From Cuspidothrix issatschenkoi CHARLIE-1 (GTDB lineage: Bacteria > Cyanobacteriota > Cyanobacteriia > Cyanobacteriales > Nostocaceae), in contig NZ_PGEM01000036.1 of the NCBI RefSeq assembly GCF_002934005.1, forward strand, positions 679-47,352: a stretch of DNA of 46,674 nucleotides, in the 5' to 3' direction. Below are positions 7,910 through 16,113 of this stretch, piece by piece. Each line of letters begins with the position of its first letter. The stretch's first letter is position 1. The notes beneath the pieces were generated by a model. The model did no database searches, was not told where the DNA came from, and was given only the letters and a program-made list of their open reading frames with translations. Both the position numbers and the translations under genes were made by a program.

Positions 7910-8314
7910 ATGGCGAAGTTTTCTCCAGATGAGTACAGACACGAAAGCAATGCGGTATCGCTTCTGAATTACCACTTTGTCTTTATTCCTAAGCGGCGGA
8001 AAAAAGTCCTGGTAGGTGCTGTTGCAGAGAGGTTGCAGCAAATTATTTGCGAGTTGGTTGTAGAGAATAGGTGGAAAATTATTGCTATGGAGGTTATGCC
8101 GGATCATGTCCATCTGTTTTTAAACGTGAAGCCAACCGATGATCCGTCTAGCATTATGAGGAAAATTAAAGGCAGGGCTTCTCATCATCTTAGGAAAGAA
8201 TTTCCCGAACTTTTAAAAATACCTACGTTGTGGACACCAAGCTATTTTGTAAGCACTGCTGGGAATATTTGCACAGAAACGGTTAAGAAATATATTGAGC
8301 AGCAACGCGATTAA
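7910..8314 (+). CDS. tnpA: IS200/IS605-family Y1 transposase TnpA, 134 aa
   Basis: A single-strand DNA transposase of the HUH class. The metal-binding HUH motif is H66-V-H68 in MPDHVHLFLNV, and the catalytic tyrosine is Y128 in ETVKKYIEQQ. The basic loop FIPKRRKKVL near the N-terminus is also typical. Length is normal (~130-150). The stop codon overlaps the first bases of the conserved left-end segment, so coding and transposon end are packed together. Confidence 0.93.
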   Translation: MAKFSPDEYRHESNAVSLLNYHFVFIPKRRKKVLVGAVAERLQQIICELVVENRWKIIAMEVMPDHVHLFLNVKPTDDPSSIMRKIKGRASHHLRKEFPELLKIPTLWTPSYFVSTAGNICTETVKKYIEQQRD

Positions 8315-8424
8315 CGTCAATGCAGGATAAATCCTGCAACTAGCATTCATCCCTTGTCTAAAGCACAGATGTGACTTCCTGAGTCAGTCACATCTTCAAG
8401 GGTTTTCGGCATTTTTCTTATAAA
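8310..8424. repeat. Left end (tnpA side) of the IS605 element
   Basis: It starts at the tnpA stop codon with ATTAACGTCAATGCAGGAT, then the hairpin arm ATCCTGC and the complementary blocks GATGTGACT...AGTCACATC. It ends at CTTATAAA. A second copy occurs alone at 24198-24312 with paired changes in the stem. In this family the structures are bound by TnpA as single-stranded hairpins. Confidence 0.75.
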
Positions 8425-8513
8425 GTTTCTCCACTTCTTGGCTTGTGAGCAAGTTTGGGCAACTCACGGACTAATTTATATTCAAAACGTCTTAATTCTG
8501 TGATTCTATAGTG

Positions 8514-8536
8514 GGGGTTTAGCACTGCTAAACCCC
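8514..8536. repeat. Short palindrome GGGGTTTAGCA...TAAACCCC
   Basis: An inverted repeat of GGGGTTTAG with a short loop. A related copy lies at 22966-22988. It sits in the 235-base spacer between the IS605 element and ccsB, which shows nothing else I can name apart from the ccsB start region. Confidence 0.55.
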
Positions 8537-8695
8537 TGCATACCTGCTAAATCTCTACACATCTGGATATTTAACTAAATATTTAGGCGCTATGAATTAT
8601 GAAGGTTAATTTTGCCAATTACTAATTCCCAAAACCAGTTAGGATCGAGATAATCGGAATTGATATTTTCAAGCATCCACTGGAGAGAAGTGTTT

Positions 8696-9733
8696 ATGAA
8701 TCTGGTTGTACTCCAGAACTGGCTAGATAATGCCTCTTTTGCTGTCTTATTCTGTACGATGTTGGTGTATTGGGTGGGGGCGGCTTTTCCGAGTTTATCG
8801 GTGACAGCGGCTTTGGGGACAGCCGGAATGGCGATCGCTAATTTATCTATTGCTACCCTATTAGCAGCAAGATGGATAGAAGCGGGTTATTTTCCCCTCA
8901 GTAATCTTTATGAGTCTCTATTTTTCCTCACTTGGGGAATTACTGCTGTCCATTTAATTGCCGAAAATAGCAGTCGTAGTCGTTTGGTGGGGGTTGTGAC
9001 TGCACCTGTAGCCATGGGAATTACAGCTTTTGCTACTTTGACTTTACCGTCAGATATGCAGGTATCAGAGCCTTTAGTGCCGGCTTTAAAGTCCAATTGG
9101 CTGATGATGCACGTTAGTGTGATGATGTTAAGTTATTCCGCTTTGATGGTGGGGGCATTGTTAGCGATCGCTTTTTTAATTGTCACCCGTGGTCAAAATA
9201 TCCAACTGCAAGGTAGTTCCGTGGGTGCAGGTGGCTACCGAAGTAATGGTTACAAACTCCTCAAAGCTGGCGAGTTAGTTCTATCTACACCTGTTGCGGA
9301 AAATAATGGATTTTCTCGCATTGAAACGAATAAAAACGGAAATGGCACGGCGGTTTTAGATGTAGTCACCACTACCCCCATACAAACCACTCAAACACTA
9401 TCACCCCAACGGCTTAACCTCGCAGAAACCCTGGATAATATCAGCTATCGCATCATTGGCTTAGGATTTCCCCTCCTGACCATTGGTATTATTGCCGGTG
9501 GAGTTTGGGCTAATGAAGCCTGGGGTACTTACTGGAGTTGGGATCCCAAGGAAACTTGGGCGTTAATTACTTGGTTAGTATTTGCTGCTTATCTCCATTC
9601 TAGAATCACTCGTGGTTGGCAAGGTAGAAAACCTGCAATTATCGCTGCTGCTGGTTTTGTTGTCGTTTGGATTTGTTATCTCGGTGTGAATCTTCTGGGT
9701 AAAGGTTTACATTCTTACGGTTGGTTTTTATAA
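8696..9733 (+). CDS. ccsB: Cytochrome c biogenesis protein CcsB/CcsA (system II heme handling), 345 aa
   Basis: A membrane protein that moves and presents heme for attachment to c-type cytochromes at the thylakoid lumen side, together with Ccs1/ResB. The WWD-type signature [18 protein letters not shown] (~residues 275-295) is clear, and at least seven hydrophobic segments are present. Conserved histidines occur in the membrane part ([30 protein letters not shown]). A polar loop of ~75 residues lies mid-protein, as in other cyanobacterial members. I chose ATG 8696 because GGAGAGAAG lies just upstream; the frame is open to a TTG at 8660. No ccs1 gene is in the window. Confidence 0.92.
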   Translation: MNLVVLQNWLDNASFAVLFCTMLVYWVGAAFPSLSVTAALGTAGMAIANLSIATLLAARWIEAGYFPLSNLYESLFFLTWGITAVHLIAENSSRSRLVGVVTAPVAMGITAFATLTLPSDMQVSEPLVPALKSNWLMMHVSVMMLSYSALMVGALLAIAFLIVTRGQNIQLQGSSVGAGGYRSNGYKLLKAGELVLSTPVAENNGFSRIETNKNGNGTAVLDVVTTTPIQTTQTLSPQRLNLAETLDNISYRIIGLGFPLLTIGIIAGGVWANEAWGTYWSWDPKETWALITWLVFAAYLHSRITRGWQGRKPAIIAAAGFVVVWICYLGVNLLGKGLHSYGWFL

Positions 9734-9734
9734 C

Positions 9735-9865
9735 TAAGTAGGTTGGCGTTAAAAATTGTCGTTGGGGCAGGGGAACAGGGAACAGGGAACAGGGAACACC
9801 GAAGAGAGTTTTGGGCGATTTTACTTTTCTTCACATACCTTTAAATTTTTCGGTTTACCTACTTA
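9735..9865 (+). repeat. 131-bp inverted-repeat mobile element (MITE-like), copy 1
   Basis: The terminal inverted repeats are TAAGTAGGT and ACCTACTTA, extended imperfectly to about 23 bases. Inside is a run of four GGGAACA heptamers. A 131-bp copy in the opposite orientation lies at 23076-23206 and differs at only about four bases. It begins two bases after the ccsB stop codon. No coding capacity. Confidence 0.85.
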
Positions 9866-9871
9866 CATTTT

Positions 9872-9904
9872 CCCCCTTTTCTTGTGAGAAAGGGGAATTT
9901 TTTT
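9872..9904 (+). terminator. Probable rho-independent terminator
   Basis: CCCCTTT and GAAAGGGG can pair around a short loop, followed by AATTTTTTT. It is placed to end ccsB transcription after the inserted 131-bp element. The remainder of the spacer up to 10178 shows no gene. Confidence 0.6.
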
Positions 9905-10178
9905 GATCTCATCTAGAGAAAGATTAAAATAAATAGGGATTTTTCTACAAAAACTAATAAATACTCTTACTATTTAATGTCACTGACATAGGAATTACGT
10001 AAAACAGACTCAATAATTCAAGGTTTATAATGAGGAATAGATTCCTGATTTGAGGACTGAAGCCCTTATAAAGAAATCATCTCCAGGTTTCTTAGATTAC
10101 TTAATGTACCTTGATTTATTCTTGTCTACTTACTTACATAACTCCTATAACAGCTTAATTTATACTTTTTAATTTGAT

Positions 10179-10928
10179 ATGAAGCAATTTGGAATCTCCA
10201 CTTTGTTTATGTTTGCTATACTGTCAACACGATACCTGATTGTATCTTCTGTTCTCTATTGGTTACTGTGGGTACGTCGTCCCCAATCTTGGGAGGTGCG
10301 TCGTCTTCATGATTTAGATAGACGTAAGAGTAAAATAAAAAGTGAAATTAAATGGTCTATCTTTTCCTGTCTCATTTTCGCATTACCAAGTGCTTTTATC
10401 ATGGAAATGATTGCCTTGGGACAGACAAAAGTTTACATAAATCCTATCGAATATGGCTGGTTGTATTTACCTTTGAGTCTTTTTATATATTTGTTTTTAC
10501 ACGACACTTATTTTTATTGGACTCATCGCTGGTTACATATTCCTAGCATATATCGCCGCTTTCATAAAGTACATCACGAATCTATTAATCCTACACCTTG
10601 GACTTCTTTTTCTTTTGATCCAGTTGAGAGTATTATTACAGCCATTATTATTCCTGTTCTAGTTTTTATTATTCCCATTCACATTAGTATGGTGGTTTCA
10701 TTGCTAATATTAATGACTATATTTGGCGTTGTTAATCATACAGGTTATGAAGTTTACCCCCGTTCATGGATGCGTGGTTTTTGGGGAAAAAATTGGATTA
10801 CACCAACTCACCATACCCTCCATCATCATAAATTCAATTGTAATTATGGTCTGTATTTTCGGTTTTGGGATACGTTGATGAATACAGATGTTATGGTAAA
10901 AACGCCATTTACTCTAGAGAAAAAATAA
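10179..10928 (+). CDS. Sterol desaturase / fatty acid hydroxylase family protein, 249 aa
   Basis: A membrane di-iron oxygenase of the fatty acid hydroxylase superfamily (carotenoid ketolase and hydroxylase relatives are also in it). The histidine clusters are visible: HDTYFYWTHRWLH (~108-120), HKVHHES (~128-134) and THHTLHHHKFN (~211-221), with four hydrophobic segments around them. FDPVE after the second cluster is typical. The substrate cannot be told from sequence. It is monocistronic, with no strong Shine-Dalgarno before the ATG. Confidence 0.85.
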   Translation: MKQFGISTLFMFAILSTRYLIVSSVLYWLLWVRRPQSWEVRRLHDLDRRKSKIKSEIKWSIFSCLIFALPSAFIMEMIALGQTKVYINPIEYGWLYLPLSLFIYLFLHDTYFYWTHRWLHIPSIYRRFHKVHHESINPTPWTSFSFDPVESIITAIIIPVLVFIIPIHISMVVSLLILMTIFGVVNHTGYEVYPRSWMRGFWGKNWITPTHHTLHHHKFNCNYGLYFRFWDTLMNTDVMVKTPFTLEKK

Positions 10929-11001
10929 ATGATGAATTTATCTGGTGAAGTCGGGAATTTAGGTGTGAACGATTGATAGATGATAGGACTTACTTTTTAC
11001 C

Positions 11002-11613
11002 TTATTTTGATAATATCGCTCTAGGTTTGACATTAATTTTCTCCCGATATTCCCCAGAGAAATGCTTATCTATTAAAGCTGGAACTTGTTCGGCTTTGAT
11101 TTTACTATAACGAGTTTTATCTGGCATTACTAAGTTAGGCCCAGCTTTACAGTTTTTCATGCAACCAGTACCTTTAATATTGACTGCATCTTCTAAACCA
11201 TTATTTCTTAACTCTGACTCTAAAGCTTGACACAAAGCTTTGCCACCACGCTTCATACAATCAGATTTTTGACAAACTAAAATTGTTTGGGTTTTGGCTG
11301 GCTGAGTCTTAGCTGGATTCGGCGCTGAAACTGTTCCCATATCAGCACTTGCAGCCATCACCCGTTCTGCTACCAGTGTTACCTGATTTTTTTTGGCGTT
11401 ATACTGTTTTGTCCCCACAACTTGCAACCAAGTACCTTTGGGTAAACGCAAATCAAAAGCACTCCGTAAATGTTTGGCTAATTTTATGTAAAATTCACCC
11501 TCAGAAGTCCATAACAACAAGCCTTTTAACTTATATCCATCTTTAATCAAAAAATCTATAAATCTGCCTTCAAAACAAAATTCTATTACTGCGGAATTAG
11601 TAGATATACTCAT
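11002..11613 (-). CDS. Thioredoxin-like [2Fe-2S] ferredoxin domain protein, 203 aa
   Basis: The C-terminal half (~110-190) is a thioredoxin-fold [2Fe-2S] domain with four ligand cysteines in VCQKSDCMKRGG and GTGCMKNCKAGPN, as in the NuoE/COG3411 family. The N-terminal ~100 residues form a separate domain, seen in cyanobacterial homologues, that precedes a Ala/Pro/Thr-rich linker. It is probably a soluble electron carrier or redox sensor; the partner is unknown. The start is an ATG (11611-11613). It is convergent with the hydroxylase gene at 10179. Confidence 0.85.
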   Translation of the reverse strand: MSISTNSAVIEFCFEGRFIDFLIKDGYKLKGLLLWTSEGEFYIKLAKHLRSAFDLRLPKGTWLQVVGTKQYNAKKNQVTLVAERVMAASADMGTVSAPNPAKTQPAKTQTILVCQKSDCMKRGGKALCQALESELRNNGLEDAVNIKGTGCMKNCKAGPNLVMPDKTRYSKIKAEQVPALIDKHFSGEYREKINVKPRAILSK

Positions 11614-11686
11614 TTTTTAACCTATTTGTCTAACTAAAATTTTTGGTAATACCATTTCTGGATGAAGATGCGCTTTAGTTTTCGTT

Positions 11687-11714
11687 GTAGAGACGTTTCA
11701 CAGAAACGTCTTTA
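11687..11714. repeat. 28-bp palindrome family, degenerate copy
   Basis: GTAGAGACGTTTCA and the imperfect complement GAAACGTCTTTA form a hairpin. It belongs to the family described at 44499-44526. Confidence 0.65.
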
Positions 11715-11735
11715 TCAAATTTATTTAGCCCAACC

Positions 11736-11959
11736 TCAAATAGAATTGGTATAAAAATCATGCCAACAATTTTCAACATTACCAATCAAATCTTGACGAA
11801 AAGCATTAAATTGTTTAACTATACTTCAAAGGTTAAAGGCCGATTAGTTTCATAGATGGAAGGAATATCTAACTCTTGCAAGCGTTGATAAACCTGCCAA
11901 CTATCTGCCCAATTTATATCAATAACGTGCTTTCTATTTATATCTGAGCTAGAAGATTT
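11736..11959 (-). pseudogene. Frameshifted Asr1405/Asl0597-family small protein gene
   Basis: On the minus strand one frame reads KHVIDINWADSWQVYQRLQE, then LDIPSIYETNRPLTFEV and TAG. A neighbouring frame continues VKQFNAFRQDLIGNVENCWH to a stop at 11736. Together they resemble the small cyanobacterial Asr1405/Asl0597 family (W-x-D-x-W-x-V-Y-x-R-L-Q-E-L, C-terminal CW), recalled from memory. A frameshift near 11815 separates the two parts and no ordinary start codon is visible. The region upstream to 12040 is open but not recognisable. Confidence 0.5.
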
Positions 11960-12161
11960 CAAGGGAATAGCCCTCAAAATGCTATAAAGTTGCAGTAAAA
12001 CTAGAAACTCACAGCGTAAATTTGAGAGTTAGTTGGAGTTTAGCTTCCTTCCTTAGAATACACTAACTGCAAAATATTATCATTAATTTTGAGAAAAAAT
12101 CTCATTTTTTTTAATCAATAGACATACATATTTTGTGCCAGAAGTCAAAATAAATACAAAA

Positions 12162-12365
12162 TTAGGACTTACACATTGACAGAACCAACCAAATATGGGG
12201 TATGGGTTTCGGGGATTTTAACGTGATTTTTTCATGATTTTTAAGCGATAGTGAAGCGCTGCTGCAAGCACTTCGCTATTGAGCAGAAGTTAATCTCCAA
12301 AAGCCTGAAACAACGGATTTTGCTTCATGCACATCATGGTGAATTTGTACAGTGCGTAAGTTCTA
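12162..12365. repeat. Degenerate relative of the AGGACTTACG inverted-repeat element
   Basis: The ends AGGACTTACACA and TGCGTAAGTTCT are imperfect inverted repeats of the type at 46-137, but the interior is unrelated and longer (~204 bp). A second inner hairpin includes AGCGATAGTGAAGCGCTGC and CACTTCGCTAT. The short frame over it is not considered a gene. Confidence 0.45.
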
Positions 12366-12447
12366 GATATATAATTCTGATCTACTTTCCAAGAAAGCGA
12401 TGCCAGATTAAAATTACAATAGATTATGTAAAAAAAGGTTGAGAACT

Positions 12448-12567
12448 ATGACACCCTCTTTAGCAAATTTTCTTTGGAGTCTGGTTTGGGGTACTGCCAT
12501 CGTAGTTATCCCTGCTACTATTGGTCTAATTTTCATTAGCCAAAAAGATAAAATCCAACGTTTTTAA
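12448..12567 (+). CDS. psbX: Photosystem II reaction center protein PsbX, 39 aa
   Basis: The sequence MTPSLANFLWSLVWGTAIVV, then IPATIGLIFISQKDKIQRF, matches cyanobacterial PsbX in length and pattern. It has one transmembrane helix (~residues 8-30) and the conserved SQKDKIQR tail. The protein is a peripheral single-helix subunit of photosystem II in the thylakoid. It precedes ycf66, a neighbour relationship known in cyanobacteria. The start is ATG, with AAGGTTGAG just upstream. Confidence 0.93.
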   Translation: MTPSLANFLWSLVWGTAIVVIPATIGLIFISQKDKIQRF

Positions 12568-12717
12568 TCCTTGTAGACTGGAGACTGGGGAAGAATTTTC
12601 TTCTTTCTTCTCCTTTCTCCTGAACTTTTGTATTCTTCTTCTACAATATTATGACTGGTTAAAGTAGTGATGGTAAGTGTAACTCGTTAATATAGATTTG
12701 ATATTAGGAAAACACCA

Positions 12718-13659
12718 ATGATTAATTTGGGGCTGAACTCAGCCAGTGTTTTGGCTCAGGTAAATTTTGGAGCGAACTCAGCCAGTATTCTCGGAATTTT
12801 TCTGGCTGTGGCTGGAGCAGCATTGTATTTTCTGCGTTCTGTCCGGCCAGAACTGTCAAGAGATCAAGATATCTTTTTTGCTGCGGTGGGTTTATTGTGT
12901 GGGTTTATTCTCGTCTTCCAAGGGTGGCGACTAGACCCGATTTTGCAATTTGGTCAATTGTTGTTGGTAGGTTCGACGGTATTTTTTGCGGTTGAAAGTA
13001 TTCGGCTGCGAAGTATCGCTACTCAACAAGCAAAACGCAATACTCCTATTGTGGATGATGAACGGGAAGTGAGTCGTAGATATTCTTACACTGAACGGCG
13101 TAACTATCAAGCGGAAATGGATGCAGATTTAGAACCCCTACCTTACGAGGACGAAGAACCACCACCACGTCCAAGAATTCGGGGTAGTCGAGATGATCGT
13201 TCCAACCGTGATGACTATTACGAAGATCAACCTCCACGGAGTTCAGAACGCCGAACCAGAGAAAGACCAGATGCAGCAGAAAGAAAGCGTCGTCCTAATT
13301 CTGGGCGTTCAGTCAGTCGTCCTAGTGACAGTTATGATGAAGAAAATTGGGGTTCTGCTCCCAGAACTGCTGATAATTGGGAAAGTTCTAATTCTCAAGA
13401 GGAAGTGAGAAAACCACCACGGCGGAATAATAGTGGTAGTAGTGGTAGTAGTGGTAATAATCGCCCTCAGCGTCCAGAAAGCCGTGAGGATGATGTTGCG
13501 CCAACTCCTAGACCGAGAAAACGCCGTCCTCCCAGAGATTCTGTTCCGCCCAGAAGACAGGATGATGATGAGGCAATACCAACGGAATATGTACCATATA
13601 ATCCCATTAATAAGCCAAATAACGAACCAGATAATTCTGATTTTGATGATGACATTTAA
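12718..13659 (+). CDS. ycf66: Ycf66 family protein, 313 aa
   Basis: The N-terminal ~105 residues are the Ycf66 domain with three hydrophobic segments (ASILGIFLAVAGAALYFLRS; FFAAVGLLCGFILVFQGW; LLLVGSTVFFAVESIRL). The remaining ~200 residues are charged, proline/arginine/serine-rich and disordered, with repeated RPR/RRP patches and an acidic end. Ycf66 is conserved in cyanobacteria and some plastids; its function is not established. It lies 150 bases after psbX and 29 bases before the first of two lipoprotein genes, so psbX-ycf66-lipoproteins could be one cluster. Confidence 0.9.
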   Translation: MINLGLNSASVLAQVNFGANSASILGIFLAVAGAALYFLRSVRPELSRDQDIFFAAVGLLCGFILVFQGWRLDPILQFGQLLLVGSTVFFAVESIRLRSIATQQAKRNTPIVDDEREVSRRYSYTERRNYQAEMDADLEPLPYEDEEPPPRPRIRGSRDDRSNRDDYYEDQPPRSSERRTRERPDAAERKRRPNSGRSVSRPSDSYDEENWGSAPRTADNWESSNSQEEVRKPPRRNNSGSSGSSGNNRPQRPESREDDVAPTPRPRKRRPPRDSVPPRRQDDDEAIPTEYVPYNPINKPNNEPDNSDFDDDI

Positions 13660-13688
13660 AAAAGCTGGGGCGGGTAAGGGACAGTGAT

Positions 13689-14246
13689 GTGAAAACATTT
13701 ACATCTGGTTTCTGGCTCCAAAAGTCTGTTTATTGGAGCCTGATTTTTGGATTAACGAGTTTATTGATATCTTGTACTGCTGATAATATCCCTATGGGAG
13801 TTACTTCTCTCAATAGCCGATATACTGAAGAACAACCGGCAATAAGTGGTAATGGCCGTTTTTTGGCTTTGATTTCCAATCGTTCTCGTTATCAGCAGTT
13901 GTTACTATACGATTTGGAAAATCAAAGTTTTATTCCTACACCAGGTTTAAACCGACAATCAGTAGTTGCAGAAAGTCCTAGCCTAAGTTATACAGGTCGC
14001 TATATTTGCTACATTACCAGTGAACAAGGTAGACCTGTGGTAGCACTTTATGATCGGGCTTCCCAAAATTCACAAATTCTCACTCCTACTTTTCGTGGGT
14101 GGGTGAGAAATCCTAGTATTAGTCCTGATGGACGTTATGTTGTTTTTGAATCTTCTAGTCGTGGACAATGGGACATTGAAGTTCTTGATAGGGGCCCAAC
14201 TGTAGAGTTAGATATTCCTAATGGGGCAACGGTGAATACCAATTAA
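13689..14246 (+). CDS. TolB-like beta-propeller lipoprotein, 185 aa (paralogue 1)
   Basis: A signal peptide ends in a lipobox (TSLLISC, Cys ~29), so it should be a lipoprotein. The mature part carries WD40-like/TolB propeller blades: GNGRFLALISNRSRYQQLLLYDLE, YTGRYICYITSEQGRPVVALYD and SPDGRYVVFESSSRGQWDIEVLD. Three blades are too few for a closed propeller, so it may multimerise or pair with its paralogue at 14374. The start is GTG, 29 bases after ycf66. Role unknown; periplasmic scaffolding is possible. Confidence 0.8.
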   Translation: MKTFTSGFWLQKSVYWSLIFGLTSLLISCTADNIPMGVTSLNSRYTEEQPAISGNGRFLALISNRSRYQQLLLYDLENQSFIPTPGLNRQSVVAESPSLSYTGRYICYITSEQGRPVVALYDRASQNSQILTPTFRGWVRNPSISPDGRYVVFESSSRGQWDIEVLDRGPTVELDIPNGATVNTN

Positions 14247-14263
14247 AAATTATTTTGTCTGAA

Positions 14264-14300
14264 TCAGGATTTACAGGATTTCAAGATTGACAAGATTGAT
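14264..14300. repeat. Dispersed TCAGGATTTACAGGAT repeat
   Basis: A ~12-base periodic repeat (TCAGGATTTACAGGATTTCA, then AGATTGACAAGATTGAT). Related copies lie at 24318-24362 (reverse orientation) and 46310-46342. No coding role. Confidence 0.6.
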
Positions 14301-14373
14301 AATTGGTAATTTGTTTATTAATTCCCTGCACTCTGTCCTTCCTGCTGTTGTTCCCTGTTCCCTCATTCCTTAA

Positions 14374-15063
14374 ATGAATTACAAATTATCAATTATTCTA
14401 TTGAAACAATCTGGTCTAATATCTCGCCTGTTAAGGCGAAAATTTTTGGAGTGGAGTATAAATCCTCGTTCCAAAAACGGCCTTCTGCCTCCGGTTGGTG
14501 AGCAACTTGCGCTGAGCGAAGTCGAAGGGAGTCGAACTACTGCCTCCTGCCTCCTGCCTTCTTTAATTTTATGTTCGACTTTATTAACTGGGTGTTTTGG
14601 CTATCCGCGTTTACTTAGCTATCCATTTGATCCAGGGGGTAGAAGTCTGAATAGTTCTGCTTCGGAGTTAAATCCGCAAATTTCTGGGAGATATATTGTG
14701 TTTACGAGCGATCGCCGAGGCAGTCAAGATGTATATATGTTTGATACATTAACTCGTGATTTAGTATATTTACCTGACTTAAATTCCTTTGATACAATTG
14801 CTTCCCATCCTGGAGCTTCTGAGAATGGTAAATTTATTGTCTTTGCTGCTAGTCGTCAAGGAAGAACACAAATTGTTCTTTATGATAAAGATGTCCGTCA
14901 ATCACGCAATTTAGCTGGAGATTTACAGGGAGAAGTCCGCAATCCTACAATTAGTGCTGATGGTAGTAGAATTGCGTTTGAATATAACAATAATGGACAA
15001 TGGGATGTCTTAGTTTATGACCGTTTTGGACGGAGATTGAATATTCGTCAAGATCCAGGTTAG
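14374..15063 (+). CDS. TolB-like beta-propeller lipoprotein, 229 aa (paralogue 2)
   Basis: From about residue 65 it matches the gene at 13689: signal-like ILCSTLLTGCFG with a lipobox (TLLTGC), then propeller blades ISGRYIVFTSDRRGSQDVYMFD, GKFIVFAASRQGRTQIVLYD and DGSRIAFEYNNNGQWDVLVYD. The first ~60 residues are unusual: basic, and containing LALSEVEG from a dispersed palindrome (14509-14529). The true start may have been displaced by this insertion; a lipoprotein of ~165 residues starting near the lipobox is more natural, but no good ATG lies there. Either the long form is made or expression is impaired. Confidence 0.7.
   Translation: MNYKLSIILLKQSGLISRLLRRKFLEWSINPRSKNGLLPPVGEQLALSEVEGSRTTASCLLPSLILCSTLLTGCFGYPRLLSYPFDPGGRSLNSSASELNPQISGRYIVFTSDRRGSQDVYMFDTLTRDLVYLPDLNSFDTIASHPGASENGKFIVFAASRQGRTQIVLYDKDVRQSRNLAGDLQGEVRNPTISADGSRIAFEYNNNGQWDVLVYDRFGRRLNIRQDPG
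14509..14529. repeat. Intragenic palindrome encoding ALSEVEG, copy 1
   Basis: GCTGAGCGAAGTCGAAGGG, near-identical to the exact palindrome-like CCCTGAGCGAAGTCGAAGGG at 29859-29878 on the opposite strand. It is read in frame as LSEVEG at the N-terminus of the lipoprotein. Confidence 0.8.
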
Positions 15064-15117
15064 GGGAGAGGGAACAGGGGTGCAGAAGAAAAATATTCTT
15101 TTACAACTGACAACTGA

Positions 15118-16113
15118 CTAATCACTCTTTTGTACAGATTCGATGAGCGATCGCACTTGTTGAGTTCCTTCGGATGGTTCAAAGGAAAGGGGAAATTTAC
15201 CTCTAACTAACATTCTTAAACCCAAAGGTGCAATACCCAGTAATCCTTGAAGATCGCGGAAATAATTACCAACTACTTGAATACCAAATTGTCGTTCATC
15301 TATCCAACCGCCTTGTTTGACTAAATCTACTAAAACTTTGCGATGACGAATAGAACGACTATCATTTTTATCTTTGCGTTCGAGAATTTCCTGTTTAATT
15401 TTGGTAATTTGTTCTAGGGGTGCGACTTCCATGGGACAAACTGAATCACAATAAAGACAACGAGTACAACCCCAAACTCCTTGAGTTCCTTCACTATAAT
15501 GTTCTAATCGTTTTTCTGTATTGCTATCACGGGAATCTTCCACCATGCGATATGCTTTAGCCAGTGCATGGGGTCCAACAAAATCAGGATTGACTTCACG
15601 GGCATTACATTCGGAATAACAAGCACCACACATAATACAATTACCCGTTTGATCCAAGAGCGATCGCTCTTGGGGGGTTTGTAAAAACTCTCTTTCTGGA
15701 ACTTGTCTACCTGCTGTACTCACATAGGGGGCAACGGTCTGTAAATTATGCCAAAAACTACTCATATCTACAACTAAATCTTTAATTACAGGCATATTCC
15801 CCAAGGGTGCAACCGTAATTTCTGGAGTAGTTGGAGACTGATTTGCAAATGATGAGATTTTTGCCAGTCTAGCTAGTTCACTACCCACATTTTCCTTACA
15901 AGCCAAAGCAGAGCGCCCATTAATCCGCATTGCACAACTACCACAAATTGTATTGCGACAATTTTTGCGAAATGCTAAAGTTCCATCTTGTTCCCACTTA
16001 ATCTGATTCAGGCAGTCAAGGATAGTATTACCTGATTCTACCTGCAAAACGTATGATTGGAAAACAGGCCCAGAATGTTCTTGTTGTCGCGCAATCTTAA
16101 AAATAACTTCCAT
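15118..16113 (-). CDS. sdhB: Succinate dehydrogenase/fumarate reductase iron-sulfur subunit, 331 aa
   Basis: It passes electrons from the flavoprotein subunit to quinone. The [2Fe-2S] ligands are C52, C57, C60 and C72 (NCRNTICGSC...LAC). The [4Fe-4S] and [3Fe-4S]-type ligands lie in CIMCGACYSEC (~residue 160) and CTRCLYCDSVCP (~215). A ~60-residue C-terminal extension is typical of cyanobacterial SdhB. I chose ATG 16113; the frame is open to a TTG nine bases upstream. It is convergent with the lipoprotein gene. sdhA is not in the window, usual for cyanobacteria where these genes are scattered. Confidence 0.93.
   Translation of the reverse strand: MEVIFKIARQQEHSGPVFQSYVLQVESGNTILDCLNQIKWEQDGTLAFRKNCRNTICGSCAMRINGRSALACKENVGSELARLAKISSFANQSPTTPEITVAPLGNMPVIKDLVVDMSSFWHNLQTVAPYVSTAGRQVPEREFLQTPQERSLLDQTGNCIMCGACYSECNAREVNPDFVGPHALAKAYRMVEDSRDSNTEKRLEHYSEGTQGVWGCTRCLYCDSVCPMEVAPLEQITKIKQEILERKDKNDSRSIRHRKVLVDLVKQGGWIDERQFGIQVVGNYFRDLQGLLGIAPLGLRMLVRGKFPLSFEPSEGTQQVRSLIESVQKSD

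Larger units (their letters stand above)
6604..8424. mobile_element. IS200/IS605-family element with divergent tnpA and tnpB
   Basis: It contains a minus-strand tnpB (6623-7828) and a plus-strand tnpA (7910-8314) read away from each other, the IS605/IS608 layout. The tnpB-side end has the stem CTCCCCGG...GCGGGG (about 6613-6639). The tnpA-side end has a GCAGGAT/ATCCTGC hairpin and further pairing (8310-8424), and is matched by a solo copy at 24198-24312. Both proteins keep their catalytic residues, so it may be active. Such elements make no target duplications, so the outer boundaries are estimated from the hairpins and from the end of similarity to the solo copy. Confidence 0.85.

Noticed and set aside
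7865-8113. Minus-strand frame over tnpA
   Set aside because: Antisense shadow of the transposase gene.
12251-12442. 63-codon plus-strand frame
   Set aside because: It lies over a decayed inverted-repeat element and ends in AT-rich leader of psbX; composition is not protein-like.
13046-13698. Several open frames on both strands inside ycf66
   Set aside because: They are shadows of the arginine/proline-rich, low-complexity tail of Ycf66.
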